From Clostridium beijerinckii (GTDB lineage: Bacteria; Bacillota; Clostridia; Clostridiales; Clostridiaceae), in contig NZ_CP144906.1 of NCBI RefSeq assembly GCF_036699995.1, positions 809,501 to 873,500 of the forward strand: 64,000 nt of DNA, given 5' to 3'. A program made the translations under genes and the position numbers. Positions 27,399 to 36,314 of the stretch are shown here, piece after piece. Numbering within the stretch: position 1 is the stretch's first letter; every line of letters starts with the position of its first letter. The notes beneath the pieces are model-generated. The model ran no database searches and was not told the DNA's origin. It was given only the letters and a program-made list of their open reading frames with translations.

Positions 27399-28301
27399 TT
27401 AAAAGTAACAATCAAATCCGTTTTTAAGAAATATATTTTTATAATCTAATAAATCTTCTTCATGAAGTTGTTGCGTATTTTGGAAAGTATATGGTTTGTT
27501 CAGGAGTTCGTATTTTTTCTGCCCAAATTGATGAAATGGAAGTAAGTTTACTTTCTTAGCATTAACGGACTCAAGTAATTTACAAAATTCTTTAGCATCT
27601 TCTAAACTAGAGTTTATGTTTGGAATGACAGGAATACGAATAATGACATCTTTACCGTTATCTATAGCAAATTTTAAATTTTTAATAATTAAATCATTAT
27701 AAACATTTGTTACTTTAAAATGCTTTTCTCTATCATAGTGTTTTATATCAAATAACAATAAATCTACATTATCTATAAAACTTGAGAATATTTCATTTGA
27801 AGTATAGCCCGTAGTTTCAATTGCTGTGTGTATATTTTTTTCTTTTAAAACCTTTAAAAGCTGTGATGCAAATTCATGCTGCATTAATACTTCACCACCA
27901 GATAAAGTAACGCCCCCATTTGACTCTTCATAAAATATTTCATCTTTCATAACTTCATTCATAACATGAGAAAGGGTTAAAAATTCACCTTCTGCTGAAA
28001 GAGCTTTATGAGGACAGAAATTTTTACAAGCAAAACAAGAAATACAGTTGTTAGAATCAATTTTTATATGATTATCATTTAAGGAAATAGCATTATTTTG
28101 ACAAACGTCTATGCAATGAAGACATTGTGTGCACTTAGTTTTATCACATATGATTTGTATCTTACTATCTTGAGATTCTGGATTTGAACACCATAGGCAA
28201 CTTAAGGGACAGCCCTTGAAAAAAACTACAGTTCTGATTCCAGGACCATCGTGTATGCTGTATTTTTGAATATTGAAAATGCAAGCCTTTATATCTTTCA
28301 T
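27399..28301 (-). CDS. Glycyl radical enzyme activating protein (radical SAM)
   Basis: 300 residues. KGCPLSCLWCSNPE is the radical-SAM CxxxCxxC cluster site of activases. Two bacterial ferredoxin motifs follow (CTQCLHCIDVCQ and CISCFACKNFCP), a feature of the activases for dehydratase/decarboxylase-type glycyl radical enzymes and not of the short pyruvate formate-lyase activase. TLSGGEVLMQ is the SAM-binding GGE motif. It cleaves SAM to place the radical on the Gly of its partner, most likely the enzyme at 33292-35697. GGGGGTG before the ATG is kept, but an IS lies only 15 bases upstream and separates the gene from its natural promoter region and from the divergent DeoR/enzyme genes. Confidence 0.93.
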   Translation of the reverse strand: MKDIKACIFNIQKYSIHDGPGIRTVVFFKGCPLSCLWCSNPESQDSKIQIICDKTKCTQCLHCIDVCQNNAISLNDNHIKIDSNNCISCFACKNFCPHKALSAEGEFLTLSHVMNEVMKDEIFYEESNGGVTLSGGEVLMQHEFASQLLKVLKEKNIHTAIETTGYTSNEIFSSFIDNVDLLLFDIKHYDREKHFKVTNVYNDLIIKNLKFAIDNGKDVIIRIPVIPNINSSLEDAKEFCKLLESVNAKKVNLLPFHQFGQKKYELLNKPYTFQNTQQLHEEDLLDYKNIFLKNGFDCYF

Positions 28302-28316
28302 AAAAACACCCCCATA

Positions 28317-28324
28317 TAGTAAAA
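28317..28324. repeat. 8-bp target repeat TAGTAAAA, left
   Basis: Directly precedes IS copy 1. The same octamer occurs between the two copies (30129-30136) and after the second (31941-31948). Confidence 0.9.
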
Positions 28325-28474
28325 GGTACTGTCAAAGTTTTTTATCTAACTAAGGCAGCAACCCTTTAATTTTTCTTATTTTTTATATAAATAACTTGCC
28401 ACCCCCAAAAAGTTAAGATATTTTATACTTGCAAAACAAAAACACTGAACTAAAAAAGGAGGCAAGCTATTACC

Positions 28475-29908
28475 ATGATTAATAAGTTTCTTCTTGAAAC
28501 TGTAATTTATCTTATTGAAATTATAAAGTATCTCATGACTTTGCTGGTTGGCAAAAACTTGCTTAAAAGCATTTCGGACGAACCTGTTAAGAAAGAATAC
28601 CGAAAGCTTCAAGTAGATGATCAACCAATCTTTGATGTTCCCGAAAAACTTAACTATAAGCTTCTAATAGCTGAATATGAGTTTAAGCACGGCAAAGAAT
28701 TTGCTCCTGTGAAACCTCGCAAAAACAAAGCGTTAGCTCCTAAGGATGTTATCTGTCCTAAGTGTGGTGCTCCACATACCTATCTTTACGATAATAACGG
28801 AGGCCGAGGACAATATCTTTGCAAAGTCTGTGATACCACATTCAATCCTAAAAATTACTATCAGAAATCCATAGTGTTAAGATGTCCTCACTGCAGTAAA
28901 ACACTTGAAAGAATCAAGGCGCGTAAGGATTTCTACGTTTATAAGTGTAAGAATGATAATTGCTCTTTTTACCAAAATAATCTTAAATCAATGACAAAAT
29001 CTGAAAAACAAGATTTTAAGAAGAATCCTGGTAAGTTCAAAGTTAGATACATATTTAGAGATTTCACTTTTGACTTTAAGCCACTTTCTAAAGAAAGTCC
29101 GGTAAAATCAAAGGTTTCTCTTCCAAACATTATGATTTCTTCTTACACCTTAGGACTCATTCTAACTTACTACGTTAACTACGGTTTATCTTCCAGAAAG
29201 ACAGCTGCATTGCTTAAAGATATTCATGATATTAAAATATCTCATCAAGCAATTTTAAACTATGTTAATGCCGTTTCAATTGTAGTTAAGCCATTTATAG
29301 ATAACTACGATTATAAACTTTCTGACTCTTTCTGCGGCGATGAAACCTACATAAAAGTTAACGGTAAGTGGAACTATATTTTCTTCTTTTTTGATGCTGT
29401 TAAAAAGATTATTCTATCTTACAGAGTATCACCACATAGAGATACCGAAACGGCTGTAAAAGCCATCGATGATGTTCTAAGTAAGTTAAAAGAAATACCT
29501 GAAGATCTTAATCTTATAACTGATGGTAACCCTATATATCTTCTTGCACAGCACTTCTTTGCAAGCCATAGTATAAAATTCGATGTTACTCAAGTTATAG
29601 GCTTAACCAATAAAGATGAAGTTTCAAAAGAATATAGGCCATTGAAGCAAATTATTGAACGTCTTAACCGAACCTTTAAAGGCAATTATAGAGCTACTAC
29701 TGGCTTCGGAAGTCCTAACGGGTCGGTTGCATTTGTAACTATGTTTGTGGCATACTTTAACTTTCTAAGACCACATTCTGCCCTTGAAGGCAAAACTCCT
29801 GTAATCCTTGAAGAGTTAGAGTCAATGTCCAACATGCCTACTAGATGGTGCAAATTTATTGAACTATCTCAAGACTTTGTTCTAAATAACTGTACAATAA
29901 CTGCCTAA
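28475..29908 (+). CDS. DDE transposase with N-terminal zinc ribbon (copy 1)
   Basis: 477 residues after GGAGG. Residues 85-180 hold zinc-ribbon pairs (ICPKCGAPHTYLYDNNGG with CKVCDTTF, then RCPHCSK with CKNDNCSF). The catalytic DDE core is C-terminal: CGDETYIKVNGKWNYIFFF (first Asp), LITDGNPIYL (second Asp) and KQIIERLNRTFKGNYR (Glu), then YFNFLRPHSALEGKTP. The core resembles IS6/IS240-type transposases, and the 8-bp target repeat agrees, but the protein is about twice their usual length because of the zinc-ribbon part. It moves the surrounding 1.8-kb element. Confidence 0.88.
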   Translation: MINKFLLETVIYLIEIIKYLMTLLVGKNLLKSISDEPVKKEYRKLQVDDQPIFDVPEKLNYKLLIAEYEFKHGKEFAPVKPRKNKALAPKDVICPKCGAPHTYLYDNNGGRGQYLCKVCDTTFNPKNYYQKSIVLRCPHCSKTLERIKARKDFYVYKCKNDNCSFYQNNLKSMTKSEKQDFKKNPGKFKVRYIFRDFTFDFKPLSKESPVKSKVSLPNIMISSYTLGLILTYYVNYGLSSRKTAALLKDIHDIKISHQAILNYVNAVSIVVKPFIDNYDYKLSDSFCGDETYIKVNGKWNYIFFFFDAVKKIILSYRVSPHRDTETAVKAIDDVLSKLKEIPEDLNLITDGNPIYLLAQHFFASHSIKFDVTQVIGLTNKDEVSKEYRPLKQIIERLNRTFKGNYRATTGFGSPNGSVAFVTMFVAYFNFLRPHSALEGKTPVILEELESMSNMPTRWCKFIELSQDFVLNNCTITA

Positions 29909-29934
29909 TGATCTAAAGCAGTTGGTGAAACGCA

Positions 29935-30060
29935 CCCTTGACACGCCCACAAAGATAAATGGTAAAATATCTCAATAGGCGGGTCTATTAGTCATGTTCA
30001 AAATTATCATTCACCCGTCCTTAACTGCCTAAGACCATTTATCTTTAGGTGTGTCAAGGG
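29935..30060 (+). repeat. Long inverted repeat inside IS copy 1
   Basis: The left arm 29935-29963 starts CCCTTGACACGCC and ends AGATAAATGGT; the right arm 30034-30060 is its complement apart from about four positions. Inside the loop GGCGGGT and ACCCGTCC pair again. It sits after the transposase stop and could be a strong structured terminator or a transposition signal. The same structure is in copy 2 (31747-31872). Confidence 0.8.
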
Positions 30061-30128
30061 CAACTAGCAAACATAATTTAACATTAAATGGTAGTTGGAT
30101 TGATTTTTCATATATTTTTTACACTACC

Positions 30129-30136
30129 TAGTAAAA
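30129..30136. repeat. 8-bp target repeat TAGTAAAA, shared between the copies
   Basis: A single octamer separates the two IS copies, as expected when a second copy inserts into, or is generated at, the target repeat of the first. Confidence 0.9.
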
Positions 30137-30286
30137 GGTACTGTCAAAGTTTTTTATCTAACTAAGGCAGCAACCCTTTAATTTTTCTTATTTTTTATAT
30201 AAATAACTTGCCACCCCCAAAAAGTTAAGATATTTTATACTTGCAAAACAAAAACACTGAACTAAAAAAGGAGGCAAGCTATTACC

Positions 30287-31720
30287 ATGATTAATAAGTT
30301 TCTTCTTGAAACTGTAATTTATCTTATTGAAATTATAAAGTATCTCATGACTTTGCTGGTTGGCAAAAACTTGCTTAAAAGCATTTCGGACGAACCTGTT
30401 AAGAAAGAATACCGAAAGCTTCAAGTAGATGATCAACCAATCTTTGATGTTCCCGAAAAACTTAACTATAAGCTTCTAATAGCTGAATATGAGTTTAAGC
30501 ACGGCAAAGAATTTGCTCCTGTGAAACCTCGCAAAAACAAAGCGTTAGCTCCTAAGGATGTTATCTGTCCTAAGTGTGGTGCTCCACATACCTATCTTTA
30601 CGATAATAACGGAGGCCGAGGACAATATCTTTGCAAAGTCTGTGATACCACATTCAATCCTAAAAATTACTATCAGAAATCCATAGTGTTAAGATGTCCT
30701 CACTGCAGTAAAACACTTGAAAGAATCAAGGCGCGTAAGGATTTCTACGTTTATAAGTGTAAGAATGATAATTGCTCTTTTTACCAAAATAATCTTAAAT
30801 CAATGACAAAATCTGAAAAACAAGATTTTAAGAAGAATCCTGGTAAGTTCAAAGTTAGATACATATTTAGAGATTTCACTTTTGACTTTAAGCCACTTTC
30901 TAAAGAAAGTCCGGTAAAATCAAAGGTTTCTCTTCCAAACATTATGATTTCTTCTTACACCTTAGGACTCATTCTAACTTACTACGTTAACTACGGTTTA
31001 TCTTCCAGAAAGACAGCTGCATTGCTTAAAGATATTCATGATATTAAAATATCTCATCAAGCAATTTTAAACTATGTTAATGCCGTTTCAATTGTAGTTA
31101 AGCCATTTATAGATAACTACGATTATAAACTTTCTGACTCTTTCTGCGGCGATGAAACCTACATAAAAGTTAACGGTAAGTGGAACTATATTTTCTTCTT
31201 TTTTGATGCTGTTAAAAAGATTATTCTATCTTACAGAGTATCACCACATAGAGATACCGAAACGGCTGTAAAAGCCATCGATGATGTTCTAAGTAAGTTA
31301 AAAGAAATACCTGAAGATCTTAATCTTATAACTGATGGTAACCCTATATATCTTCTTGCACAGCACTTCTTTGCAAGCCATAGTATAAAATTCGATGTTA
31401 CTCAAGTTATAGGCTTAACCAATAAAGATGAAGTTTCAAAAGAATATAGGCCATTGAAGCAAATTATTGAACGTCTTAACCGAACCTTTAAAGGCAATTA
31501 TAGAGCTACTACTGGCTTCGGAAGTCCTAACGGGTCGGTTGCATTTGTAACTATGTTTGTGGCATACTTTAACTTTCTAAGACCACATTCTGCCCTTGAA
31601 GGCAAAACTCCTGTAATCCTTGAAGAGTTAGAGTCAATGTCCAACATGCCTACTAGATGGTGCAAATTTATTGAACTATCTCAAGACTTTGTTCTAAATA
31701 ACTGTACAATAACTGCCTAA
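30287..31720 (+). CDS. DDE transposase with N-terminal zinc ribbon (copy 2)
   Basis: Identical in sequence to the transposase of copy 1 (477 residues), with the same zinc-ribbon pairs and the same DDE residues. Both copies appear intact and potentially active. Their orientation is opposite to the activase gene on the left and the same as the DeoR gene on the right, so read-through from them could reach the DeoR gene unless the hairpin at the IS end stops it. Confidence 0.88.
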   Translation: MINKFLLETVIYLIEIIKYLMTLLVGKNLLKSISDEPVKKEYRKLQVDDQPIFDVPEKLNYKLLIAEYEFKHGKEFAPVKPRKNKALAPKDVICPKCGAPHTYLYDNNGGRGQYLCKVCDTTFNPKNYYQKSIVLRCPHCSKTLERIKARKDFYVYKCKNDNCSFYQNNLKSMTKSEKQDFKKNPGKFKVRYIFRDFTFDFKPLSKESPVKSKVSLPNIMISSYTLGLILTYYVNYGLSSRKTAALLKDIHDIKISHQAILNYVNAVSIVVKPFIDNYDYKLSDSFCGDETYIKVNGKWNYIFFFFDAVKKIILSYRVSPHRDTETAVKAIDDVLSKLKEIPEDLNLITDGNPIYLLAQHFFASHSIKFDVTQVIGLTNKDEVSKEYRPLKQIIERLNRTFKGNYRATTGFGSPNGSVAFVTMFVAYFNFLRPHSALEGKTPVILEELESMSNMPTRWCKFIELSQDFVLNNCTITA

Positions 31721-31746
31721 TGATCTAAAGCAGTTGGTGAAACGCA

Positions 31747-31872
31747 CCCTTGACACGCCCACAAAGATAAATGGTAAAATATCTCAATAGGCGGGTCTAT
31801 TAGTCATGTTCAAAATTATCATTCACCCGTCCTTAACTGCCTAAGACCATTTATCTTTAGGTGTGTCAAGGG
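31747..31872 (+). repeat. Long inverted repeat inside IS copy 2
   Basis: Same nested hairpin as at 29935-30060, shifted by 1812 bases. Confidence 0.8.
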
Positions 31873-31940
31873 CAACTAGCAAACATAATTTAACATTAAA
31901 TGGTAGTTGGATTGATTTTTCATATATTTTTTACACTACC

Positions 31941-31948
31941 TAGTAAAA
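31941..31948. repeat. 8-bp target repeat TAGTAAAA, right
   Basis: Third copy of the octamer, directly after IS copy 2. Native sequence resumes here with the upstream region of the DeoR gene. Confidence 0.9.
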
Positions 31949-32248
31949 GCAAGATTAGTATTAAGATTGAACCGCAATAATTTAAGTTTCAATTGATGAT
32001 TCAATGTTAACATGAAAAAATATAAGTGTAAATAAAAAGTTTTATTTGAAATAAAAGTGAGTTTCATAAGAATAATAATTTGATGTTTAATATTATTTGA
32101 AGTAGTATATAATCAATAATAAACAGAATTGCTTTTATTCGAAATATAAATAGTTCATTTTGTAAGTAGTTTATGATATAATTACCAGTGGATTTAGGTA
32201 TGTCGACTAGTTAGTTTTCGAATCTACCTAAGAGAAGGAGGAGTTTCT
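31949..32248 (+). promoter_or_regulatory. Upstream region of the DeoR gene (and formerly of the activase)
   Basis: 300 AT-rich bases with several TTTC/GAAA half-site elements (for example TTTATTTGAAATAAA and TTATTCGAAATA), similar to the repeats before the glycyl radical enzyme gene. TTAGGTA (32194-32200) and TACCTAA (32225-32231) form a hairpin just before AGAAGGAGGAG, the ribosome site. Before the IS arrived this was probably the shared divergent promoter region. Confidence 0.5.
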
Positions 32249-33001
32249 ATGATAAATAGGTATACAAAGCTTCTTGAAATTGTCAATGAAAACAAGCGTA
32301 TAGAAGTCAGTAAATTATCAGAGCTTTTAAATGTATCTCAAGTGACTATACGTAAAGATCTTGGTGCATTAGAAGAAAAAGGATTATTGAAGCGTGAACA
32401 TGGTTATGCTGTTATGACTTCAAGTGATGATATCAATAGCAGATTAGCTTTTAATTATGATATAAAAAGAAAAATAGCACAATTGGCAAGTAAACTTGTA
32501 AATGATGGTGAAACAGTTATGATTGAATCAGGCTCATCTTGTGCCTTACTTGCTGAAGAACTTGCATATAATAAAAAGGATATAACAGTAATAACTAATT
32601 CTACATTTATTGCAAACTATATTAGAGAAGGAAATGCGAAAGTAGTGTTGCTTGGAGGAGATTACCAGCCGGAATCCCAGGTATCAGTAGGCCCTCTAAC
32701 AAGAAAATGTGTGAAAGATTTTTTTGTAGATAAATTGTTTATCGGAACTGATGGTTATAATTCTAAAATAGGGTTTACAGGAAAAAACTTAATGCGTACA
32801 GAAACGGTAAAAGCCATGGCTGAAAGTTCTAATAAAATTATAATATTAACAGAATCATCAAAGTTTTCTGAGCGTGGAGTGGTATCTCAATTTAAAGCAG
32901 AAGAGATAAGCTACTTATTTACAGATACTAATATTCCTGAAGATGTTTTAGAAAGTTTAAAGAAGGAAAAAGTGGATGTTCAAACGGTAAGTGTAAATTA
33001 A
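32249..33001 (+). CDS. DeoR-family transcriptional regulator
   Basis: 250 residues. The N-terminal HTH (VSKLSELLNVSQVTIRKDLG, ALEEKGLLKREHGYA) is the DeoR signature, and the C-terminal sensor domain (about 75-230) has GETVMIESGSSCALLAE and TVITNSTF, the ISOCOT-type sugar-phosphate pocket. AGGAGGAG precedes the ATG. It lies directly before the glycyl radical enzyme gene, whose promoter is flanked by a repeated palindrome, and is the likely regulator of that enzyme and its activase. Confidence 0.92.
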   Translation: MINRYTKLLEIVNENKRIEVSKLSELLNVSQVTIRKDLGALEEKGLLKREHGYAVMTSSDDINSRLAFNYDIKRKIAQLASKLVNDGETVMIESGSSCALLAEELAYNKKDITVITNSTFIANYIREGNAKVVLLGGDYQPESQVSVGPLTRKCVKDFFVDKLFIGTDGYNSKIGFTGKNLMRTETVKAMAESSNKIIILTESSKFSERGVVSQFKAEEISYLFTDTNIPEDVLESLKKEKVDVQTVSVN

Positions 33002-33156
33002 TATGATTTATAAGAATAGAACAATCATAATATAGGAATTTATAAGATGCATAGGTATAGTGTTTACTTTAGTGAGTAAACATTATAATCTATGTATTTT
33101 TTTATTATCTCAAATAAAAAGGATTTTGTTATTTATTTCGAAAATAATTACATAAG

Positions 33157-33168
33157 TTTCAAATGAAA
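33157..33168. promoter_or_regulatory. Operator candidate O1 for the glycyl radical enzyme gene
   Basis: TTTCAAATGAAA, a near-palindrome, 9 bases upstream of the -35 box. The identical 12-mer occurs at 33231-33242, 74 bases away, about seven helical turns. Confidence 0.6.
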
Positions 33169-33176
33169 TAGTAATA

Positions 33177-33204
33177 TTGACAAATGATATTGTTGATATA
33201 TAAT
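33177..33204 (+). promoter_or_regulatory. Sigma-A promoter of the glycyl radical enzyme gene
   Basis: TTGACA (33177-33182) and TATAAT (33199-33204) with a 16-base spacer; both hexamers fit the consensus perfectly. Transcription should start near 33211, about 80 bases before the gene. Confidence 0.75.
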
Positions 33205-33230
33205 TTAGTTATGAAAGAAAATAAAAACAA

Positions 33231-33242
33231 TTTCAAATGAAA
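33231..33242. promoter_or_regulatory. Operator candidate O2 for the glycyl radical enzyme gene
   Basis: A second exact TTTCAAATGAAA, about 20 bases after the expected transcript start. With O1 it brackets the promoter, the layout used for repression by looping. Confidence 0.6.
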
Positions 33243-33291
33243 GTAAAAAAGTTTGTTATAATATGAAATTGATAATGAGGGGAGAATATTT

Positions 33292-35697
33292 ATGAATCAT
33301 TTTGGAGAATTAACTGATAGAATGCATAATTTTAGAGAAGAATTATTAAATGCAAAATCTATGGTTAGTGTAGAAAGAGCTAGACTTACTACGGAAAGTT
33401 ACAAAGAACACGCTGATAAGCCAATGGTATTACGTAGAGCGTTATGTTTAGAAAATATACTGAAAAATATGACTATATTTATTGAAGATAACTCGATAAT
33501 CGCGGGAAATCAAGCAGAATCAAATCGCTCAGCTCCTATTTTTCCTGAATATGCAATGGATTGGGTTATAGATGAACTTGATGAATTTGAAAAACGTGCA
33601 GGTGATGTATTTTATATTACTGAAGAAAGTAAGAATGTTTTAAGAGAAATAGCACCTTTTTGGGAGCATAAAACTTTAAAAGACAGAGGTCTTGCAGGGA
33701 TGCCTGCTGAAAGTAGAATTTTTTATGATCTAGGGATTATAAAAGCAGAGGGTAATATTACTTCTGGGGATGCTCATATAGCGGTAAATTATGAAACTGT
33801 ATTAAACCTTGGGTTAATTAATTATAAAGAGCGAACAGAAAAGAAATTAAAGGAACTAGACCTTACAGACTATAGGAATTTAAATAAGTCTTATTTTTAT
33901 AGAGCAATTTTAATTGTACTTGATGCAGTAGCAGCTTTTGCAAAACGTTATGCAGATTTAGCATTAGAATTAGCAGAAAAAGAATCTGATGAAAATAGAA
34001 AAGAAGAATTGCTTGAAATGTTAAGAATATTAAATAAAGTTCCATATTATCCAGCAGAAACTTTCCAGGAAGCTGTTCAATCCTTATGGATAATTCACTT
34101 AGTTTTGCAAATTGAATCTAATGGACATTCACTTTCATATGGAAGAATGGATCAATATTTAAATCCTTTCTATGAAAAAGATTTAAAACTTGGAAGAATT
34201 ACTGAGGATAGTGCTACTGAATTATTAACAAATTTGTGGCTTAAGACATTTACAATAAATAAGATAAGAAGCTGGTCACATACACGTTTTAGTGCAGGTA
34301 GTCCATTATATCAAAATGTCACAGTTGGTGGACAAACTGTAGACAAAAAAGATGCAGTAAATCCATTAAGTTACTTAATTCTAAAGAGTGTTGCTCAGAC
34401 AAAATTACCACAACCTAACTTAACAGTACGTTATCATAGAGGGTTATCTGATGATTTTATGAAGGAATGCATAGAAGTAGTAAGATTAGGATTCGGAATG
34501 CCAGCCTTTAATAGTGATGAAGTTATTATTCCATCATTCATAGAAAAAGGTATAGATGAAAAAGATGCTTATAACTATAGTGCAATTGGATGTGTTGAAG
34601 TAGCGGTTCCGGGTAAATGGGGTTATAGATGTACTGGAATGAGCTTTTTAAATTTCCCTAAATCATTATTAATAGCTTTAAATGATGGAGTTGATCCCGA
34701 GTCAGGAACTAAGCTTTGCGAGGGGGTAGGTCGCTTTAAGGATATGACAACCTTTGATGAGGTTATGAAAGCCTGGGATAAGATAATTCGTGAATTTACA
34801 AGACACAGCGTAATAATAGATAGCTGTGCAGACTTAGCAATAGAAGAAGTTACAGCAGATGTATTATGCTCAGCTTTAACTGATGATTGCATTGAAAGAG
34901 GTTTAAACTTAAAAGAAGGTGGAGCCGTATATGACTTTATCAGTGATCTTCAAGTAGGTATCGCTAACCTTGGAGATTCTCTTGCAGCAATTAAAAAATG
35001 TGTATTTGAAGATAAGAGTTTTACCCCAGCACAAGTTTGGGACGCATTGCTTAATAATTTTGAAGGAGAAGATGGTAAAAGAATTCAAGATATATTACTT
35101 AATGATGCTCCTAAGTATGGAAATGACGATGATTATATAGATTTATTATTAAGAGAAGCTTATGAAATCTATATTGATGAGATAAAAAAATATAAGAATA
35201 CTAGGTATGGCAGAGGTCCAATTGGAGGATGCTATTATGCTGGAACTTCTTCAATTTCAGCTAATGTGCCACAAGGAGCAGGAACTTTAGCAACTCCAGA
35301 TGGAAGAAAAGCTGGAGAGCCTTTAGCTGAAGGGTGTTCACCATCTCATGCAATGGATAAAAATGGTCCTACAGCAGTATTTAAATCAGTTTCAAAATTA
35401 CCAACACACGATATTACTGGTGGAGTATTATTAAATCAAAAGGTAACGCCACAAATGTTATCTAAGGAAAGTGATAGAGAAAAGTTAATTTTATTAATTA
35501 GAACTTTCTTTAATCGTTTAGAAGGTTTTCATGTACAATACAATGTAGTATCAAGAGATACTTTACTTGATGCGCAAAAACATCCAGAAGATCATAGAGA
35601 CCTAATTGTTAGAGTAGCAGGATATAGTGCTTTCTTTAATGTATTATCGAAACAAACTCAAGATGATATAATTGAAAGAACAGAACAAGTTTTATAG
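33292..35697 (+). CDS. Glycyl radical enzyme (dehydratase/decarboxylase-type, PFL superfamily)
   Basis: 801 residues with GAGGGGAG upstream. The thiyl-radical site is YSAIGCVEVAVPGK: Cys434 followed by Val and Glu436. This CxE pattern marks the dehydratase/lyase branch (glycerol or diol dehydratase, choline lyase, hydroxyproline dehydratase and others), not pyruvate formate-lyase, which has two adjacent Cys. The glycyl radical loop VRVAGYSAFF has Gly777 close to the C-terminus. The substrate cannot be named from what I see. It is oxygen sensitive and requires the activase at 27399-28301, now separated by the IS pair. No aldehyde dehydrogenase or microcompartment gene lies beside it. Confidence 0.9.
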   Translation: MNHFGELTDRMHNFREELLNAKSMVSVERARLTTESYKEHADKPMVLRRALCLENILKNMTIFIEDNSIIAGNQAESNRSAPIFPEYAMDWVIDELDEFEKRAGDVFYITEESKNVLREIAPFWEHKTLKDRGLAGMPAESRIFYDLGIIKAEGNITSGDAHIAVNYETVLNLGLINYKERTEKKLKELDLTDYRNLNKSYFYRAILIVLDAVAAFAKRYADLALELAEKESDENRKEELLEMLRILNKVPYYPAETFQEAVQSLWIIHLVLQIESNGHSLSYGRMDQYLNPFYEKDLKLGRITEDSATELLTNLWLKTFTINKIRSWSHTRFSAGSPLYQNVTVGGQTVDKKDAVNPLSYLILKSVAQTKLPQPNLTVRYHRGLSDDFMKECIEVVRLGFGMPAFNSDEVIIPSFIEKGIDEKDAYNYSAIGCVEVAVPGKWGYRCTGMSFLNFPKSLLIALNDGVDPESGTKLCEGVGRFKDMTTFDEVMKAWDKIIREFTRHSVIIDSCADLAIEEVTADVLCSALTDDCIERGLNLKEGGAVYDFISDLQVGIANLGDSLAAIKKCVFEDKSFTPAQVWDALLNNFEGEDGKRIQDILLNDAPKYGNDDDYIDLLLREAYEIYIDEIKKYKNTRYGRGPIGGCYYAGTSSISANVPQGAGTLATPDGRKAGEPLAEGCSPSHAMDKNGPTAVFKSVSKLPTHDITGGVLLNQKVTPQMLSKESDREKLILLIRTFFNRLEGFHVQYNVVSRDTLLDAQKHPEDHRDLIVRVAGYSAFFNVLSKQTQDDIIERTEQVL

Positions 35698-35745
35698 TAA
35701 AATAATTCCCCAAGTGAAATGTTCATTGATATTATTTATGAAACC

Positions 35746-35799
35746 CACGACCATTTGCATGTGGCTTAAATAGCTGGTTGCAGGTGGTCGTGTTTTTTT
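35746..35799 (+). terminator. Rho-independent terminator, recurrent type
   Basis: CACGACCATTTGCA (35746-35759) pairs with TGCAGGTGGTCGTG (35779-35792), 14 bp with two G-T pairs, followed by seven T. The sequence from GACCATTTGCATG to the T-run recurs with few changes at 51337-51387. Confidence 0.85.
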
Positions 35800-35852
35800 G
35801 CTACTGGCGGCTTAATCTTATATATTTTGTAAAAGATTAAACAATCTATAAA

Positions 35853-36296
35853 TTAATCAATATCAGAATTAATTTTATTTTTTTCTTCAGAAATCGTATG
35901 TAGGATTCTTTTTAGAATAATCACTGTTTGTTCTTCTTCTTTCTTAGATAAGTTTTTAGAAAAAATAGCAACTAATTCTAAAAAGGTTGCATCTATTTTA
36001 GGTATAACTTTTTTTCCTGCATCCGTTAAATATAACCTATAAATACGCTTATCATTTTCATCTTGAATTCTTTTTACATAATCATTTTCTACTAGATTTT
36101 TTACTGCTTTTGCAGTAGTTGATTTACCTACATACAGAAACTCACTTAACTCTTTCTGACTTATACCTTCATTTTTTGAAATCACATATAAAAAATCATG
36201 TTGGCCACTTCTAATATTTAAATCTATAAGCTTTGAATTTATTATGCTCTGAGCATTTCTATAAATTGCTGCATTAAGTTTACTAATGTTCTCCAT
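35853..36296 (-). CDS. MarR-family transcriptional regulator
   Basis: 147 residues with a winged HTH of the MarR type: GISQKELSEFLYVGKSTTAK, AVKNLVENDYVKRIQDENDK, then RIYRLYLTDAGKKVIPKI. GGAGATAAGTAAC precedes the ATG. It lies on the same strand as the MFS transporter upstream (36683-37861), separated by 386 bases that contain a structured element. Repeats of the type TAGTT-C/GCAACTA flank the transporter's promoter and are likely its targets. Confidence 0.88.
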   Translation of the reverse strand: MENISKLNAAIYRNAQSIINSKLIDLNIRSGQHDFLYVISKNEGISQKELSEFLYVGKSTTAKAVKNLVENDYVKRIQDENDKRIYRLYLTDAGKKVIPKIDATFLELVAIFSKNLSKKEEEQTVIILKRILHTISEEKNKINSDID

Positions 36297-36314
36297 AGTT
36301 ACTTATCTCCTTTA

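Larger units (their letters stand above)
28325..30128 (+). mobile_element. Insertion sequence, copy 1 (1804 bp)
   Basis: Copy 1 starts GGTACTGTCAAAG and ends ACACTACC; the ends are imperfect inverted repeats (GGTACTGTC against GGTAGTGTA). It is bounded by TAGTAAAA on both sides. It carries one transposase gene and a long hairpin near its right end. Every base I compared with copy 2, 1812 bases downstream, is the same, so the duplication is recent. Confidence 0.9.
30137..31940 (+). mobile_element. Insertion sequence, copy 2 (1804 bp)
   Basis: A direct tandem copy of the IS at 28325-30128, same orientation, same ends (GGTACTGTC to ACACTACC), offset by exactly 1812 bases, that is 1804 plus the 8-bp repeat. 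Confidence 0.9.

Noticed and set aside
32186..32240. tRNA-like fold upstream of the DeoR gene
   Set aside because: GTTTTCGAATC recalls a T-arm, but there is no acceptor stem or anticodon arm; a simple leader hairpin explains it.
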